This document shows positions 54,030-63,722 of a DNA stretch of 64,000 bases, one piece after another. The stretch is from positions 1 through 64,000 of the forward strand of contig WGMF01000010.1 in NCBI GenBank assembly GCA_016125215.1, given 5' to 3'. A program made the position numbers and the translations under genes. Positions within the stretch are counted from its first letter, which is position 1; each line of letters starts with the position of its first letter. Source of the stretch: Phycisphaera sp. (GTDB lineage Bacteria > Planctomycetota > Phycisphaerae > Phycisphaerales > Phycisphaeraceae). Below the pieces are notes generated by a model that had not been told where the DNA came from, ran no database searches, and was given only the letters and a program-made list of their open reading frames with translations.

Positions 54030-55334
54030 ATGCCAACCTTCCAGTACGAAGCGCTCAACGACGCGGGCAAGCCCAAGAAGGCCACGATCGACGCGCCCTC
54101 GAGTGACGACGCCATCGCCAAGCTGCGGACGATGGGTCTGTTCCCGACGTCGATCCGCGAGCAGAAGGTCAAGAAGACCCGTGAAGCCGCGGCGGGGGGC
54201 AAGGCTGCGCCGGGGGCGGGTGCCAAGCCCGGCGGCAAGAAGAAGATGGGCGAGATCTCGATCCAGATTGGCGGGGTGAGCACCAAGATGCTCACGCTTT
54301 TCACCCGTCAGTTCTCGACGCTCCAGGACGCCGGCCTGCCCATCCTCCGATCCCTCCAGATCCTTGAACAACAACAGAAGCCCGGCCTGCTCAAGAACAC
54401 GCTCCGAGCCGTGCAGGAAGACGTCTCCGGCGGGGCCACGCTCTCCGACGCCATGGCCAAGCACCCCAAGGCCTTCGACAAGCTCTACACCAAGATGATC
54501 GCCGCAGGTGAGATCGGTGGCGTGCTCGACGTCATCCTCCAGCGTCTGGCCATGTTCATGGAAAAAGCCGCCAAGCTCAAACGAAAAATCATCGGCGCCA
54601 TGGTCTACCCGGCCGTGGTCATCACCGTCGCCGCCCTCATCGTGCTGGGCATCATGATCGTCGTCGTGCCCAAGTTCGAGAAAATCTTCGACGACTTCCA
54701 GACCGAACTGCCCGCCATGACGCAGTTGCTCATGGGGTTCAGTCGATTCCTCATGGGCAAGTCCGGCCCGCAGGCGCCCATCCCCGGCGTGCTCATCATG
54801 CTCCTCTCGCCGGTCATCATCTACTTCGTCATCAAGCTCGCGCGTAAAGCGACGCTCGGCCGAAAGATCGTCGACAACGGCATCCTCATGTTCCCCGTGA
54901 TGGGCAACCTCGTCGGCAAGACCGCCATCGCACGCTTCACACGAACGCTCGGCACGCTGATCTCAGCCGGCGTCCCCATCCTCGACGCCATCAGCATCAC
55001 CCGGGAGACCACCGGCAACTACGTCTTCTACAACGCCCTGGGCAAGGTCCACGACTCGGTCCGGCAGGGTGAGAGCTTCGCTGAGCCCCTGCGTCAGGCC
55101 AAGGTCTGCGACAACATCGTCGTCAACATGATCGACGTCGGCGAAGAGACCGGCGACCTCGACAAGATGCTCATGAAGATCGCGGACAACTACGACGAAG
55201 AGGTCGACGTCCTCGTCGACGCCATGGTCTCACTCCTCGAACCCTTCATGGTCGTCTCCCTGGGCGCCATCGTCGGCTTCATCGTCGCCGCACTCTTCAT
55301 GCCCCTCGTCAAACTCATCCAAGCCGTCTCCTAA
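54030..55334 (+). CDS. gspF: Type II secretion/type IV pilus inner-membrane platform protein (GspF/PilC)
   Basis: 434 residues. The N-terminus MPTFQYEALNDAGK is typical, followed by two GspF domains (TRQFSTLQDAGLPILRSLQIL, and TRTLGTLISAGVPILDAISI). Each is followed by the GE motif (AAGEIGGVLD; DVGEETGDLDKML). Three transmembrane helices lie at ~190-215, ~250-275 and ~405-430. An unusual Ala/Gly/Lys-rich stretch (~50-75) follows the first helix region. It recruits the ATPase to the membrane. Confidence 0.93.
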   Translation: MPTFQYEALNDAGKPKKATIDAPSSDDAIAKLRTMGLFPTSIREQKVKKTREAAAGGKAAPGAGAKPGGKKKMGEISIQIGGVSTKMLTLFTRQFSTLQDAGLPILRSLQILEQQQKPGLLKNTLRAVQEDVSGGATLSDAMAKHPKAFDKLYTKMIAAGEIGGVLDVILQRLAMFMEKAAKLKRKIIGAMVYPAVVITVAALIVLGIMIVVVPKFEKIFDDFQTELPAMTQLLMGFSRFLMGKSGPQAPIPGVLIMLLSPVIIYFVIKLARKATLGRKIVDNGILMFPVMGNLVGKTAIARFTRTLGTLISAGVPILDAISITRETTGNYVFYNALGKVHDSVRQGESFAEPLRQAKVCDNIVVNMIDVGEETGDLDKMLMKIADNYDEEVDVLVDAMVSLLEPFMVVSLGAIVGFIVAALFMPLVKLIQAVS

Positions 55335-55433
55335 CCCCCCCGGAAGTGTTCCCCTTAGCCAACTGGCCAAAGTCTGTGTAATAACAACCTGTAAGTCAAA
55401 AATAAACTCACCAGTCACCAGTCACCAACCACC
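55335..55433. repeat. Duplicated spacer type A after gspF
   Basis: The same elements as 53872-54029: CCCCCCCGGAAGTG, TTCCCCTTAGCC, AATAACAACCTGTAAGTC, CACCAGT units. Confidence 0.75.
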
Positions 55434-55949
55434 ATGCCCCCCACCCGCACCCAACCCGCCGCCATGACGCTCATCGAGATGATGCTGGCGATGGCGGTGA
55501 TTGCCGGCGTCCTGGGCGTGCTGGTGATGGTCAGCGAATCGCTCCGGGCTGAGAACGCCCAGAGCCGAACACGGGCAAGGCTCACCACGCTGCGTGCGGC
55601 GCTGGTGCGTTACCACGACAAGCACGGCGTCTGGCCCGAGGGCGATACCAGCCACGCCCTGGGCACGCTCCTGGCTGACAACGATGTCGCACAGTTGGTC
55701 ATCCCCCTCGGCCCGGTCTGCGGGATCGACGGCCGCTGGCGGCTGCGCGACGGATACGGTGGCGAGATCGTCTACCGCCTCAACACCACACACACCGACG
55801 ACCCCGACCACCCCACACGCACCGAGGCCGACTTCGTCTCGCCCGGTGCCGACGGGCACTTTGGCAACAGCGACTCAAGCAGCGAACCCCGCAGACAGGC
55901 CGCCGTCGACAACCTCTACGGCTCGGACCTCGAAGCCGTTGCACCGTGA
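55434..55949 (+). CDS. Pseudopilin (type II secretion GspG/H-like)
   Basis: 171 residues. The N-terminal signal ends in AA|MTLIEMMLAMAVIAGVLGVLVMV with Ala at -1 and Met at +1. A short periplasmic domain ends in a GspG-like segment (SPGADGHFGNSD, DNLYGSDLE). It is probably a structural pseudopilus subunit. It follows gspF in the same direction. Confidence 0.82.
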   Translation: MPPTRTQPAAMTLIEMMLAMAVIAGVLGVLVMVSESLRAENAQSRTRARLTTLRAALVRYHDKHGVWPEGDTSHALGTLLADNDVAQLVIPLGPVCGIDGRWRLRDGYGGEIVYRLNTTHTDDPDHPTRTEADFVSPGADGHFGNSDSSSEPRRQAAVDNLYGSDLEAVAP

Positions 55950-55980
55950 AACACAACCACACGGGGTATCGATCGACCCC

Positions 55981-56517
55981 ATGAGCCACACGACCATGTC
56001 CATGAACCTACCCGACTTCAGGAACCGACCACGACACGGGCAGAGGGCCTTCTCCCTGCTCGAACTGCTGGTCGTGATCTTCATCATCGTCCTGCTCGTG
56101 GGTCTGTTGCTGTCGGCCCTGTCGAAGATGAAGGAGCAGGCCAGGGAGCGGCGCACGCGGGTCATCCTCACGTCGCTGCGTGCGATCCTCGACGAATACA
56201 CGACCGCCACCGCTTCGCCGATCACCGCCACGTCGATGACCGACTTCGTGGCCACGGTCAGGCAGCTCCCGGCCGCCAACACGATGCTCGAGGGCCTGCA
56301 GCGTGACGCCTACGACCGCGACCAGGGCCGGGTGTACGACGCGTGGGGCACCGAGGTCGCCTACCGGCTCGTCTCCAACAAGGGCGGCACCGAGTTCCTG
56401 CCCGTCCACTCCACCCCGTTCTTCGCCTCGGCCGGCCCGGACAAGAAGTGGGGCAACGCCCAGACCAGCCCCACCGGCACCGCCGCCGACAACCTCTACA
56501 GCTACGACATCGAGTAA
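55981..56517 (+). CDS. Pseudopilin
   Basis: 178 residues. Signal RA|FSLLELLVVIFIIVLLVGLLLSAL, with Ala at -1 and Glu at +5. The C-terminus FFASAGPDKKWGN and DNLYSYDIE parallels the preceding pseudopilin. The open frame extends left only through the previous gene; ATG 55981 is the first that gives a normal leader, though ATG 55996 or 56002 is also possible. Confidence 0.82.
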   Translation: MSHTTMSMNLPDFRNRPRHGQRAFSLLELLVVIFIIVLLVGLLLSALSKMKEQARERRTRVILTSLRAILDEYTTATASPITATSMTDFVATVRQLPAANTMLEGLQRDAYDRDQGRVYDAWGTEVAYRLVSNKGGTEFLPVHSTPFFASAGPDKKWGNAQTSPTGTAADNLYSYDIE

Positions 56518-56521
56518 GCCC

Positions 56522-57451
56522 ATGAACAGCCGACCTTACAGATGGATAGTCACCGCCTTCACGCTTGTGGAGTTGCTTGTGGTGCTCACGGTGATCGTGA
56601 TCGTCCTGGGGATCGTCATCCCGGTGGTGACGACGTTCCTTGGCCGGGGCGAGATCGAGAGCGCGGTGAACACCATCAGCGTCGCGGCGCCGACGGCCCG
56701 AGCGTACGCCGGCAACGGAACGGATGATGCGACTATTGGTGCGACCTACAGCGGTGCCGCCATGCTCTTCACGCCGGCCAATGAAATCCGCTTCGTCCAA
56801 AACGACCAGAGGGCCAAGTCCACGGGCGGCAACTACCTCGAAGCACTAGGCACGCCCGTCAATGGTTACAGGGATGTCACGGACCTGGACTACCTCAAGC
56901 TCCCCGAGGACGTGGGCGTGGTCGGCATTGCACGCGGCGCTTCGGGCGCGGGTGGGCTTTACCTCTACGCCCCGCCCTTTGCCATCCGCTTCAACAAGAA
57001 CGGCGGATTGGTCGCGGGGATCAGCACGGGCACGGCGGGTGACGACCGGATTGTGTTTTACGACGCCAACTACGATGGCCAGTACCGCGTCAGTGCCGGA
57101 GCGGGTTACGACCGGGCCACATATTACGGGCAGTCCTCGAGCGCGCCGTACGACCCGGCGGGCTGGGACCCCAGTTCCTACAAATACCCCGCCTCCGGCG
57201 CGGGCCAGGACGCCAACACGGGTAAGTACAAGCTCCCGTTCGAGTACATCGAAACCGTCATCGGCGTCGCGGTCTTCTCCAAGTCCGAGTTGGAAGGGCA
57301 GGGGCTGGACCTCGCCTCCCAGGGGGTCACCGCCACCACCACGCAGGTTTCCAACGCCACCCGCAACTGGATCCTCAGCAACACCAACGGCACACCCAAC
57401 AGCAAGATCATCCTCTTCAGCCGACTGACCGGCAACATCATGCGGGAGTAG
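56522..57451 (+). CDS. Pseudopilin (GspH/FimT-like, long)
   Basis: 309 residues. Signal TA|FTLVELLVVLTVIVIVLGIVIPVV with Ala at -1 and Glu at +5. The following domain is long (Gly/Tyr/Asp-rich: YGQSSSAPYDPAGWDP, YPASGAGQDANTGKY). It starts 5 bp after the previous stop, so it is co-translated with the cluster. Confidence 0.82.
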   Translation: MNSRPYRWIVTAFTLVELLVVLTVIVIVLGIVIPVVTTFLGRGEIESAVNTISVAAPTARAYAGNGTDDATIGATYSGAAMLFTPANEIRFVQNDQRAKSTGGNYLEALGTPVNGYRDVTDLDYLKLPEDVGVVGIARGASGAGGLYLYAPPFAIRFNKNGGLVAGISTGTAGDDRIVFYDANYDGQYRVSAGAGYDRATYYGQSSSAPYDPAGWDPSSYKYPASGAGQDANTGKYKLPFEYIETVIGVAVFSKSELEGQGLDLASQGVTATTTQVSNATRNWILSNTNGTPNSKIILFSRLTGNIMRE

Positions 57452-57454
57452 ACC

Positions 57455-58855
57455 GTGACCGACCACACGCCTGACAACTTGTTACATCCCAAGCCCGTGC
57501 GCCGGTCCTGCGCCGCCGTCACGCGACATCCGACCGCCCGCCGCGGCCGCTGTGCGTTTACCCTCATCGAGCTCTTGGTCTCCGTCACGATCACGCTGAT
57601 CCTGTTTTTCATCATCAACCAGTTGCTCTATTCCTCGAGCCAGGCGGTGAGCATGGGCGCCGCCACGAGCGACATGATCTCCGCCTCCCGCGCGATCGGC
57701 GACCAGGTCCAACGCGACGCGAACAAGATGCTCGGCCCGTCGGACTCGGGCCTGCTCGTGATCGTCAACACGCAACTCCAGTCCACGCTTGCCTCGCCCA
57801 ACAACTACATCCCCATGGTCACACCCAGCGGCGGTGAGGCCAAACGCAAAAAAATCCGTTCCGACCACCTGGTCTTCTTCCGCGACGCCACGGGCATGGA
57901 GCCAATGACGGCATACGACAATACTTCGTATTCCAACTCGGTCTCGAACCCCGGCTCTGCCAAGGTCTGGTACGGGCACGTGCGTCGCGTCGGTCCGCAG
58001 GGTTTTGATTACACGGACGCAGACTGGACTACAGGCGCGGTAACCGGTACAGGTGCGGCTATCGGCGACCTGAACTCGGACACCACCGGTTACAACCAGT
58101 TGGCAAACCAATGGACTCTTGGCAGACAAGCGGTACTGACAAGCACGACATCGACAAAAAACGTGGCGTCGAGTTTTGCGTTTAACGCCACAATCAACAC
58201 GCCGTTGTTGGCAGGACACCTGATGTGGAACGGCACATGCGATGTCACCACATATACGCTCTCAACATTTGTTGGCACACTCACAGACGCCAACTACCTG
58301 ACCGAGGCCCGTAAACTGACCTACGACCCGTCGCAGACGAATGGCCAGCGGCTGCGTGCCAGTATCGTGCCGGGCTTCAACGCTACCGCCGGCTTTGACA
58401 ACTTCCAGAGTTGGCGCATCGCCCAGACGCACAGTGTGCTCGCGCCGCGTGTGAGTGATTTCATCGTAGAGTTCGCGGGGAAGTTCGACGCGGCCAACGC
58501 AGGCAGCCCCCTTGACACGGTCGGCGGTTCCGGTGCGGACAAGGACAACACCCTCTGGTATTTCGGGATCGGGGGTGCCAAGTGGTCCGGTACGGCCGTG
58601 CCTGCGGTGGGCGGGAATTTCCCGTTCGTAGGTGCCGGCGGGACCGGCCCAGCGCCCATTTTCGACACAAGTTCGGGCACGTTCGTCTTCCGCCACGGCG
58701 CTACCAACACCTGGCCCCAGCTTCTGCGCATCCGATACCGACTCTGCGACCGCAACGGCAATATCACCGACGGCAATCTCCTTGAACCCGCCGATGCCAA
58801 CGACCCCGGCGTCGGGCGGTGGTTCGAGGTGATCGTCAAGGTCAACCGCCAATAG
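57455..58855 (+). CDS. Pseudopilin (GspJ/PilW-like)
   Basis: 466 residues. An extended basic leader precedes the signal RCA|FTLIELLVSVTITLILFFIINQLL (Ala at -1, Glu at +5). The large exported part ends in LRIRYRLCDRNGNI and RWFEVIVKVNRQ, as in PilW/GspJ proteins. It is much longer than usual GspJ. The start overlaps the end of the previous gene closely (4-bp gap). Confidence 0.8.
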   Translation: MTDHTPDNLLHPKPVRRSCAAVTRHPTARRGRCAFTLIELLVSVTITLILFFIINQLLYSSSQAVSMGAATSDMISASRAIGDQVQRDANKMLGPSDSGLLVIVNTQLQSTLASPNNYIPMVTPSGGEAKRKKIRSDHLVFFRDATGMEPMTAYDNTSYSNSVSNPGSAKVWYGHVRRVGPQGFDYTDADWTTGAVTGTGAAIGDLNSDTTGYNQLANQWTLGRQAVLTSTTSTKNVASSFAFNATINTPLLAGHLMWNGTCDVTTYTLSTFVGTLTDANYLTEARKLTYDPSQTNGQRLRASIVPGFNATAGFDNFQSWRIAQTHSVLAPRVSDFIVEFAGKFDAANAGSPLDTVGGSGADKDNTLWYFGIGGAKWSGTAVPAVGGNFPFVGAGGTGPAPIFDTSSGTFVFRHGATNTWPQLLRIRYRLCDRNGNITDGNLLEPADANDPGVGRWFEVIVKVNRQ

Positions 58856-58880
58856 TTTCCTGGCCCTTTAGGAGTTTGCC

Positions 58881-61800
58881 ATGAAAACCACAAAACACAA
58901 CCAGCCGGTGATGACCGCGTCAGACCCGCGACGCAAAGGCTCTGTGCTGATCCTCGTGGTGGTCATCATCGTGATGCTCGTGCTGCTGGGCATCTCGTGG
59001 ATGGGCATGGCCCGGATGGACCGCAAGGCCACCGCGCTGGTGACACCCAACTACATCGACTCCGTCGTCGCCGCGATCATCAACCAGATCGCCGGTGTTC
59101 TGGCTGACGACGTACGCGACCCGACGACGGGGTACATGTTCCAGCAGTCGAAGAATATCGAGACATTCGACATGCCTTGGACCGATTCGACCGCGTCCTG
59201 GACAACCGCGCCATCTGCGGTGCTCAGCGGGGGCATCACAGGCCCGAGCGCGGACGGCAATAAGAACGACGACATCTGGCTGGCGTCCACCGCGCCAACC
59301 TCCGCCGGGGTCTGGCCTCACATTACCAACCTCAACGGCGTCTTCCTGCGTCTGCCCACGGGGGGTAACAAAACACCCACCGAAGCGATGGTGAACAACA
59401 CCGATTCAAACGAGAGGTGGCGACGCGACACCGACGCAGGCATCACGGGCGGCGGGATCTACGACATGGACAACAACACCGCGTCCTACACCTACGTCGG
59501 CACCGATGCCGACGGTGACGGCATCCGGGACAGCAAGTGGACCTGGGCCCCGATCACGCGCATCGGCAACGCGATGTTCGTCATGGCGGTGCGCGTCATC
59601 GACCTGAGCGGGCGCGTGAACCCGTATGTCTCGACTTATCGCTCGACCACGACACAGGCGGACTCGCCGCGCTGGTGGTACCCGGCGGACCTGGATATCA
59701 AGAGCGCGCTGGGCGGGGCCGGTGACGTCGACACGTGGGGCAATACCCTCTACGCCGGTATGGGTGGTCAGGCCGCGTGGCGTGAGGCGTTCTGGTTTGA
59801 CAACGCCGGGCCGTACTTCGGCTTGCCCGGTGGCGACACGACCGCGCCCCTCGTCAACCAGGGCCAGGCCGCAGGCACCGATGCGCGCGACGGCATGGAA
59901 CTGCTCAATGGTTTTGGCCTGAACAACACGGGCTACACCGCCAACATCGAAAACTTAAGCGATGGGATGCAATCCACGCTGCGTGGCAACGCCACCGAGG
60001 CGGACTACACCGCGGTCGGTGCCGGTACGGTCACGAATTTCTTCTACAACAACGCCCGTGCGCGGGTGACGCGGTACAACGGGACCGGGCAGGCGCAGCT
60101 CGACCAGACGGGCAAGGCGTATGCGTCGAACATCCGGGCTGACGACCTGATCTCGAACGACCCCGCCACCGCGCTGGCTGCGCGCACGGCACTGGTGAAC
60201 CTTTTGCAACAGACCGACATGCCGTTTAGCGCTTCAAACGCCGTGACACCGTTCGGCAACCCCTCGTCCCTCTCGTCGACTCAGGAACAGGCTGAGCAGT
60301 TTGTGGCCTGCCTCGTGGATTTCTTTGACAAGCCCGACACGACCGACCCCACGCTCCCGCAGGCCGACAGCACGATCACGAAGGTCGGCTCGCGCTACGG
60401 CATGGAGGCGCTGCCGTTCCTGACGGAGTGTTACATGCAGGGGCGTTACATCCTGCAGGCCAAGAACGGCACGTCGCCCAATTTCACCTACACCTTCCGC
60501 ATCGACCCCGGCACACCGATCGGTTACGCGATCGAGATGACCAACCCGTGGTCCTCGCCCGTGCGCAACCTTGAGCACGTGCGGATGCGTTTTATCATGA
60601 CCTACCCGGACAACTCGACAAAGACCGTCTACCTGCCCTCACTTCAGCAGACCCCGCAGGCCAACGACACCCTCTACCAGATGGTCAACGGCGACGGTAA
60701 GGGCAAGAGCATGGCGCCCAACACGGGGATGGTGTTCTACAAGAACCAGCCGGGTGCGGGGAACATGATCGGTTCCACGGCACCCAACAATCAGGTCGAA
60801 CCCATCGCGAACATGACCGGAAAAAACTGGCGTGTGATGGGGGATGCCTTTGCGATGCCCATGCCCACCGCGCCCTCGACCGAATACAACCTTGCCATCG
60901 AGCTGCAGGTGAAGGTCGATCCGACATCCAATGGCAACGTCGATGAATGGATCACCTATTCCCGAATGCAGCGCAAGTCCGACGACTCGGACAACCCGAT
61001 CAGCTACAGGACTCTGAATCTGCCCTTCGAGATGCTCTCGGGTTCCACGAATGTCGATGTCCCTCCGGCGTCCATTCCGAGTCCCAGTTGGGAGCGTTAT
61101 GCCCAGCGTGTAGCTTACGTTCAGTCCAGCACAACGACCGACCTGACACTCAACGTCATCGGTGCCGTGAGCCGATCGGGCCCAACGGTCAATGATTACG
61201 CGAGCAACGGGAAAGACGGCACGGGCACTGCCAGTTCCTCGCCCATCGCTGCGCCCACGACGACCACGGGCGACAATATCTCCCTGACCACCAACGTCGG
61301 GAAAGTCGGCAGGTACTTCAAGACCGGTGGCGCGGCGACCAACATCAGCTATTGGACAACCACGATCGATTCCGACATCAACACGAAGACCTACCGTTTC
61401 GACGATGTGGGGCTGCGTTACCCGACGGACCTGATGCGGGTGATGTGGGTCGGCCCGACGCCGACGCAGACGTATGCGGAGGTCTTCCGTCTTGCGGCGG
61501 CCCAGACCCCGGCATCGGATATCGCGGGGTTGGCCGACGCCCTGCGTGCCCGCATGATGCATCCCCGTTATAACGACACATCAACGAATCCGGGCAACCG
61601 TTGGATACCCAGCACGCAGCAACTCATGGACCGCATCACGACCGTGCCGTTGCTCAACGCCAATCAGGCGGTTCTCGGCAAGATGAATCTTAACGCGGTG
61701 CTCGACATGGACGACAACCGGGCTTTGCTCAAGGCGTGCCTGCCCTTGGTATCCACCTCCGTTGTCAACAAGGACAACCTGGTGAACAACCTCTTGAACA

Positions 61801-62324
61801 TGAGGCAAGCCACGGGGATTACCAATCGCCGACGCACGGGTCTCAAGGGGTACGCCAGCATCGGTGAGTTGCTGCAGGTCAGCAGGAAGTCCACAAGCAA
61901 CAGCCTGGGCCTCACCGACGGCACCGACGCCTGGGCGCAGGACGGAGTCTACACCGTTCAGGACCCCGTGGGCACCGGACAGCAGGTCGCCTTCGACGGC
62001 GGGGGCAAGGCGATCCGCCCTGTGTCCGGCAACTACTTCTACATCGATTCGGACGGCAACGGCGCGCAGGGGAGCAACGAGCCAACCTTCCGTGCCACGC
62101 CCAGTGACCGCGAAGAGGAGGTCCGTCTCGCGGGGTACCTGATGAATCTTTTCAGTGTGCGCAGCGATTACTTTGCGGCCTACGTCGTGGTGCAGGGTTT
62201 TGACGCCAACGACTTCACGGCACCCTACGGCGGGTCGGCTCGGTTCATGGTGATCTATGACCGCAGCAACGTGACGTCGTCGGTGGACGCGGCGCGTGTG
62301 GTGGCGGTGCGCAGGATTAATTGA
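58881..62324 (+). CDS. Very large PilX/GspK-like protein
   Basis: 1147 residues. The N-terminus RRKG|SVLILVVVIIVMLVLLGISWM is a prepilin-like signal that lacks Glu at +5, as in GspK/PilX minor subunits. The remaining ~1100 residues are exported; they carry a DxDxDG-like segment (GTDADGDGIRDSK) and are rich in Asn/Thr/Gly. Canonical GspK is ~300 residues, so this is an expanded form. AGGAG lies before ATG 58881. It is the last gene of the cluster. Confidence 0.8.
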   Translation: MKTTKHNQPVMTASDPRRKGSVLILVVVIIVMLVLLGISWMGMARMDRKATALVTPNYIDSVVAAIINQIAGVLADDVRDPTTGYMFQQSKNIETFDMPWTDSTASWTTAPSAVLSGGITGPSADGNKNDDIWLASTAPTSAGVWPHITNLNGVFLRLPTGGNKTPTEAMVNNTDSNERWRRDTDAGITGGGIYDMDNNTASYTYVGTDADGDGIRDSKWTWAPITRIGNAMFVMAVRVIDLSGRVNPYVSTYRSTTTQADSPRWWYPADLDIKSALGGAGDVDTWGNTLYAGMGGQAAWREAFWFDNAGPYFGLPGGDTTAPLVNQGQAAGTDARDGMELLNGFGLNNTGYTANIENLSDGMQSTLRGNATEADYTAVGAGTVTNFFYNNARARVTRYNGTGQAQLDQTGKAYASNIRADDLISNDPATALAARTALVNLLQQTDMPFSASNAVTPFGNPSSLSSTQEQAEQFVACLVDFFDKPDTTDPTLPQADSTITKVGSRYGMEALPFLTECYMQGRYILQAKNGTSPNFTYTFRIDPGTPIGYAIEMTNPWSSPVRNLEHVRMRFIMTYPDNSTKTVYLPSLQQTPQANDTLYQMVNGDGKGKSMAPNTGMVFYKNQPGAGNMIGSTAPNNQVEPIANMTGKNWRVMGDAFAMPMPTAPSTEYNLAIELQVKVDPTSNGNVDEWITYSRMQRKSDDSDNPISYRTLNLPFEMLSGSTNVDVPPASIPSPSWERYAQRVAYVQSSTTTDLTLNVIGAVSRSGPTVNDYASNGKDGTGTASSSPIAAPTTTTGDNISLTTNVGKVGRYFKTGGAATNISYWTTTIDSDINTKTYRFDDVGLRYPTDLMRVMWVGPTPTQTYAEVFRLAAAQTPASDIAGLADALRARMMHPRYNDTSTNPGNRWIPSTQQLMDRITTVPLLNANQAVLGKMNLNAVLDMDDNRALLKACLPLVSTSVVNKDNLVNNLLNMRQATGITNRRRTGLKGYASIGELLQVSRKSTSNSLGLTDGTDAWAQDGVYTVQDPVGTGQQVAFDGGGKAIRPVSGNYFYIDSDGNGAQGSNEPTFRATPSDREEEVRLAGYLMNLFSVRSDYFAAYVVVQGFDANDFTAPYGGSARFMVIYDRSNVTSSVDAARVVAVRRIN

Positions 62325-62375
62325 GAGACATGTCGGTTGAGGGTGCCGGGGGCAAAGGGTTCACGGGTTCAGGGA

Positions 62376-62396
62376 CCCACGGTCGGAGACCGTGGG
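62376..62396. terminator. Hairpin between the secretion cluster and apgM
   Basis: Stem CCCACGGT / ACCGTGGG with a 5-nt loop. T-tracts are weak, so this may not be an intrinsic terminator. Confidence 0.4.
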
Positions 62397-62404
62397 CATT
62401 CATT

Positions 62405-62430
62405 TCCGGATTTAACTTCCGGGGGGGGGT
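62405..62430. repeat. CCCCCGGAAG motif at the apgM stop
   Basis: On the minus strand the apgM TAA is followed by nine C, GGAAG and TTAAATCC. The reading frame has a second TAA four codons after the first stop codon's motif. It matches the motif after gspE and gspF and the 13852 repeats. Confidence 0.65.
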
Positions 62431-63656
62431 TAGCTCAGGCCGCTGAAGAGGAAGTATTCCATCAGTTCGTGACCGAAGGCGATGTGGAGGTCGGATAGAG
62501 AGGCGTTGCGTTCGTTGAAGGGGCGTTTGAGGACGCTGTGGATGCGTTTGCCTGCCATGGCAAAGGGGACGGGGGTGGCGTCGTGCTTGCGGGTTGAGAC
62601 GGAGGTGTAGTGATCGGGCATGACGAGCATGCGCCAATCGGGGCTGTGTTGTTCGAGGGCCGAGAGCAAGGGGCCGACGACGTGCTGATCGATGGCTTCG
62701 ATGGCGGCGACCTTGGTTTTGGCATCGCCCGCGTGGGAGGCTTCGTCCGGGGCTTCGACGTGGACGCAGACGAGGTCGTATTTGTCCAGCGCAGCGATGG
62801 CGTGCTTGCCCGTGGCGGCGTAGTCGTTGTCGTGGTAGCTCGTCTGGCCCGGCACGTCGAGGCGGTCGAAGCCGATGAACTGGGCGATGCCCGCTAAAAG
62901 ATCAACAGCGGTAATCATTGCGCCGCGCAGGCCGAAGCGAGACTCAAAAGTTTCCATCACCGGCTTGCGTCCCTGACCCCACGGCCAGACGTGCGTCGCG
63001 GGCATGACGCCGGCCTCGGTGCGTGCCTGGTTGATCTCGTGGTCCTGGAGGATGACCTGGCTCTGCGCGATCATGTCGTGGAGCAACTGGGCATACGGGC
63101 CGCCTTTGGGCAGGTGTTTGCGGATCGGCTCGCCGGGGATGTCGTGCGGCGGGGTGGTGACGAGTTCGGACCAGTCGCGTGGCTCGGCGTTGCGCAGGTG
63201 AGCGGAGGCGTCGACCATGATGTTGCGGTAGCTCACGCCCGGGTAGAGAGTCATACCGGGCAGGTCGAGTTGTTTGGCCAGGCTGCGCAGGAGTTGCTCG
63301 CCCTCGTCGGAGGAGATGTGGCCGGCGGAGTGATCCTGCATCAAGCCGTCGATCACGGTGACGAGGTTGACACGGAAGACCCAGTCGGTTTCGTGGAGTT
63401 CGATGCCCAGCGCGGCGGCTTCGAGCGGTGCCCGGCCCTTGTGGTAGTGGGTCGGGTCGTACCCGAGCAGGCAGAGGCTGCACACGTCCGAGCCGCAGGG
63501 CATGCCCTGTGGCGTGGTGGCGACGGTGCCCTGTCTGCCCTCTGTGCTGATGCGGTCGATGCTGGGCTTGCGAGCGGCCTCGAATGGGGATTGGCCCTCG
63601 AGTTCGTCGAGCGGGTGGTCGGCTGCCCCGTCGGGGATGACGATGACATATTTCAT
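62430..63656 (-). CDS. apgM: Cofactor-independent phosphoglycerate mutase, archaeal type (ApgM)
   Basis: 408 residues of the alkaline-phosphatase superfamily; interconverts 2- and 3-phosphoglycerate. Motifs: VIVIPDGAADHPLDEL (first metal site), GSDVCSLCLLGYDP (catalytic Ser region), HVEAPDEASHAGDA and MPDHYTSVSTRKHDATPVPF (second metal site). ATG 63656 starts directly at the conserved MKYVIVIPDGAAD. Upstream codons in frame are untranslated. Confidence 0.93.
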   Translation of the reverse strand: MKYVIVIPDGAADHPLDELEGQSPFEAARKPSIDRISTEGRQGTVATTPQGMPCGSDVCSLCLLGYDPTHYHKGRAPLEAAALGIELHETDWVFRVNLVTVIDGLMQDHSAGHISSDEGEQLLRSLAKQLDLPGMTLYPGVSYRNIMVDASAHLRNAEPRDWSELVTTPPHDIPGEPIRKHLPKGGPYAQLLHDMIAQSQVILQDHEINQARTEAGVMPATHVWPWGQGRKPVMETFESRFGLRGAMITAVDLLAGIAQFIGFDRLDVPGQTSYHDNDYAATGKHAIAALDKYDLVCVHVEAPDEASHAGDAKTKVAAIEAIDQHVVGPLLSALEQHSPDWRMLVMPDHYTSVSTRKHDATPVPFAMAGKRIHSVLKRPFNERNASLSDLHIAFGHELMEYFLFSGLS

Positions 63657-63669
63657 AGGCAAGATGATA
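63657..63669 (-). promoter_or_regulatory. -10 box of apgM, near-leaderless
   Basis: On the minus strand TATCAT (63669-63664), seven bases, ATG 63656. Confidence 0.4.
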
Positions 63670-63722
63670 TCAGCGCGAAAGTAGGGGGGTTTACGCAGAC
63701 GTCGTGTGTGTGTTCTCGGTCT

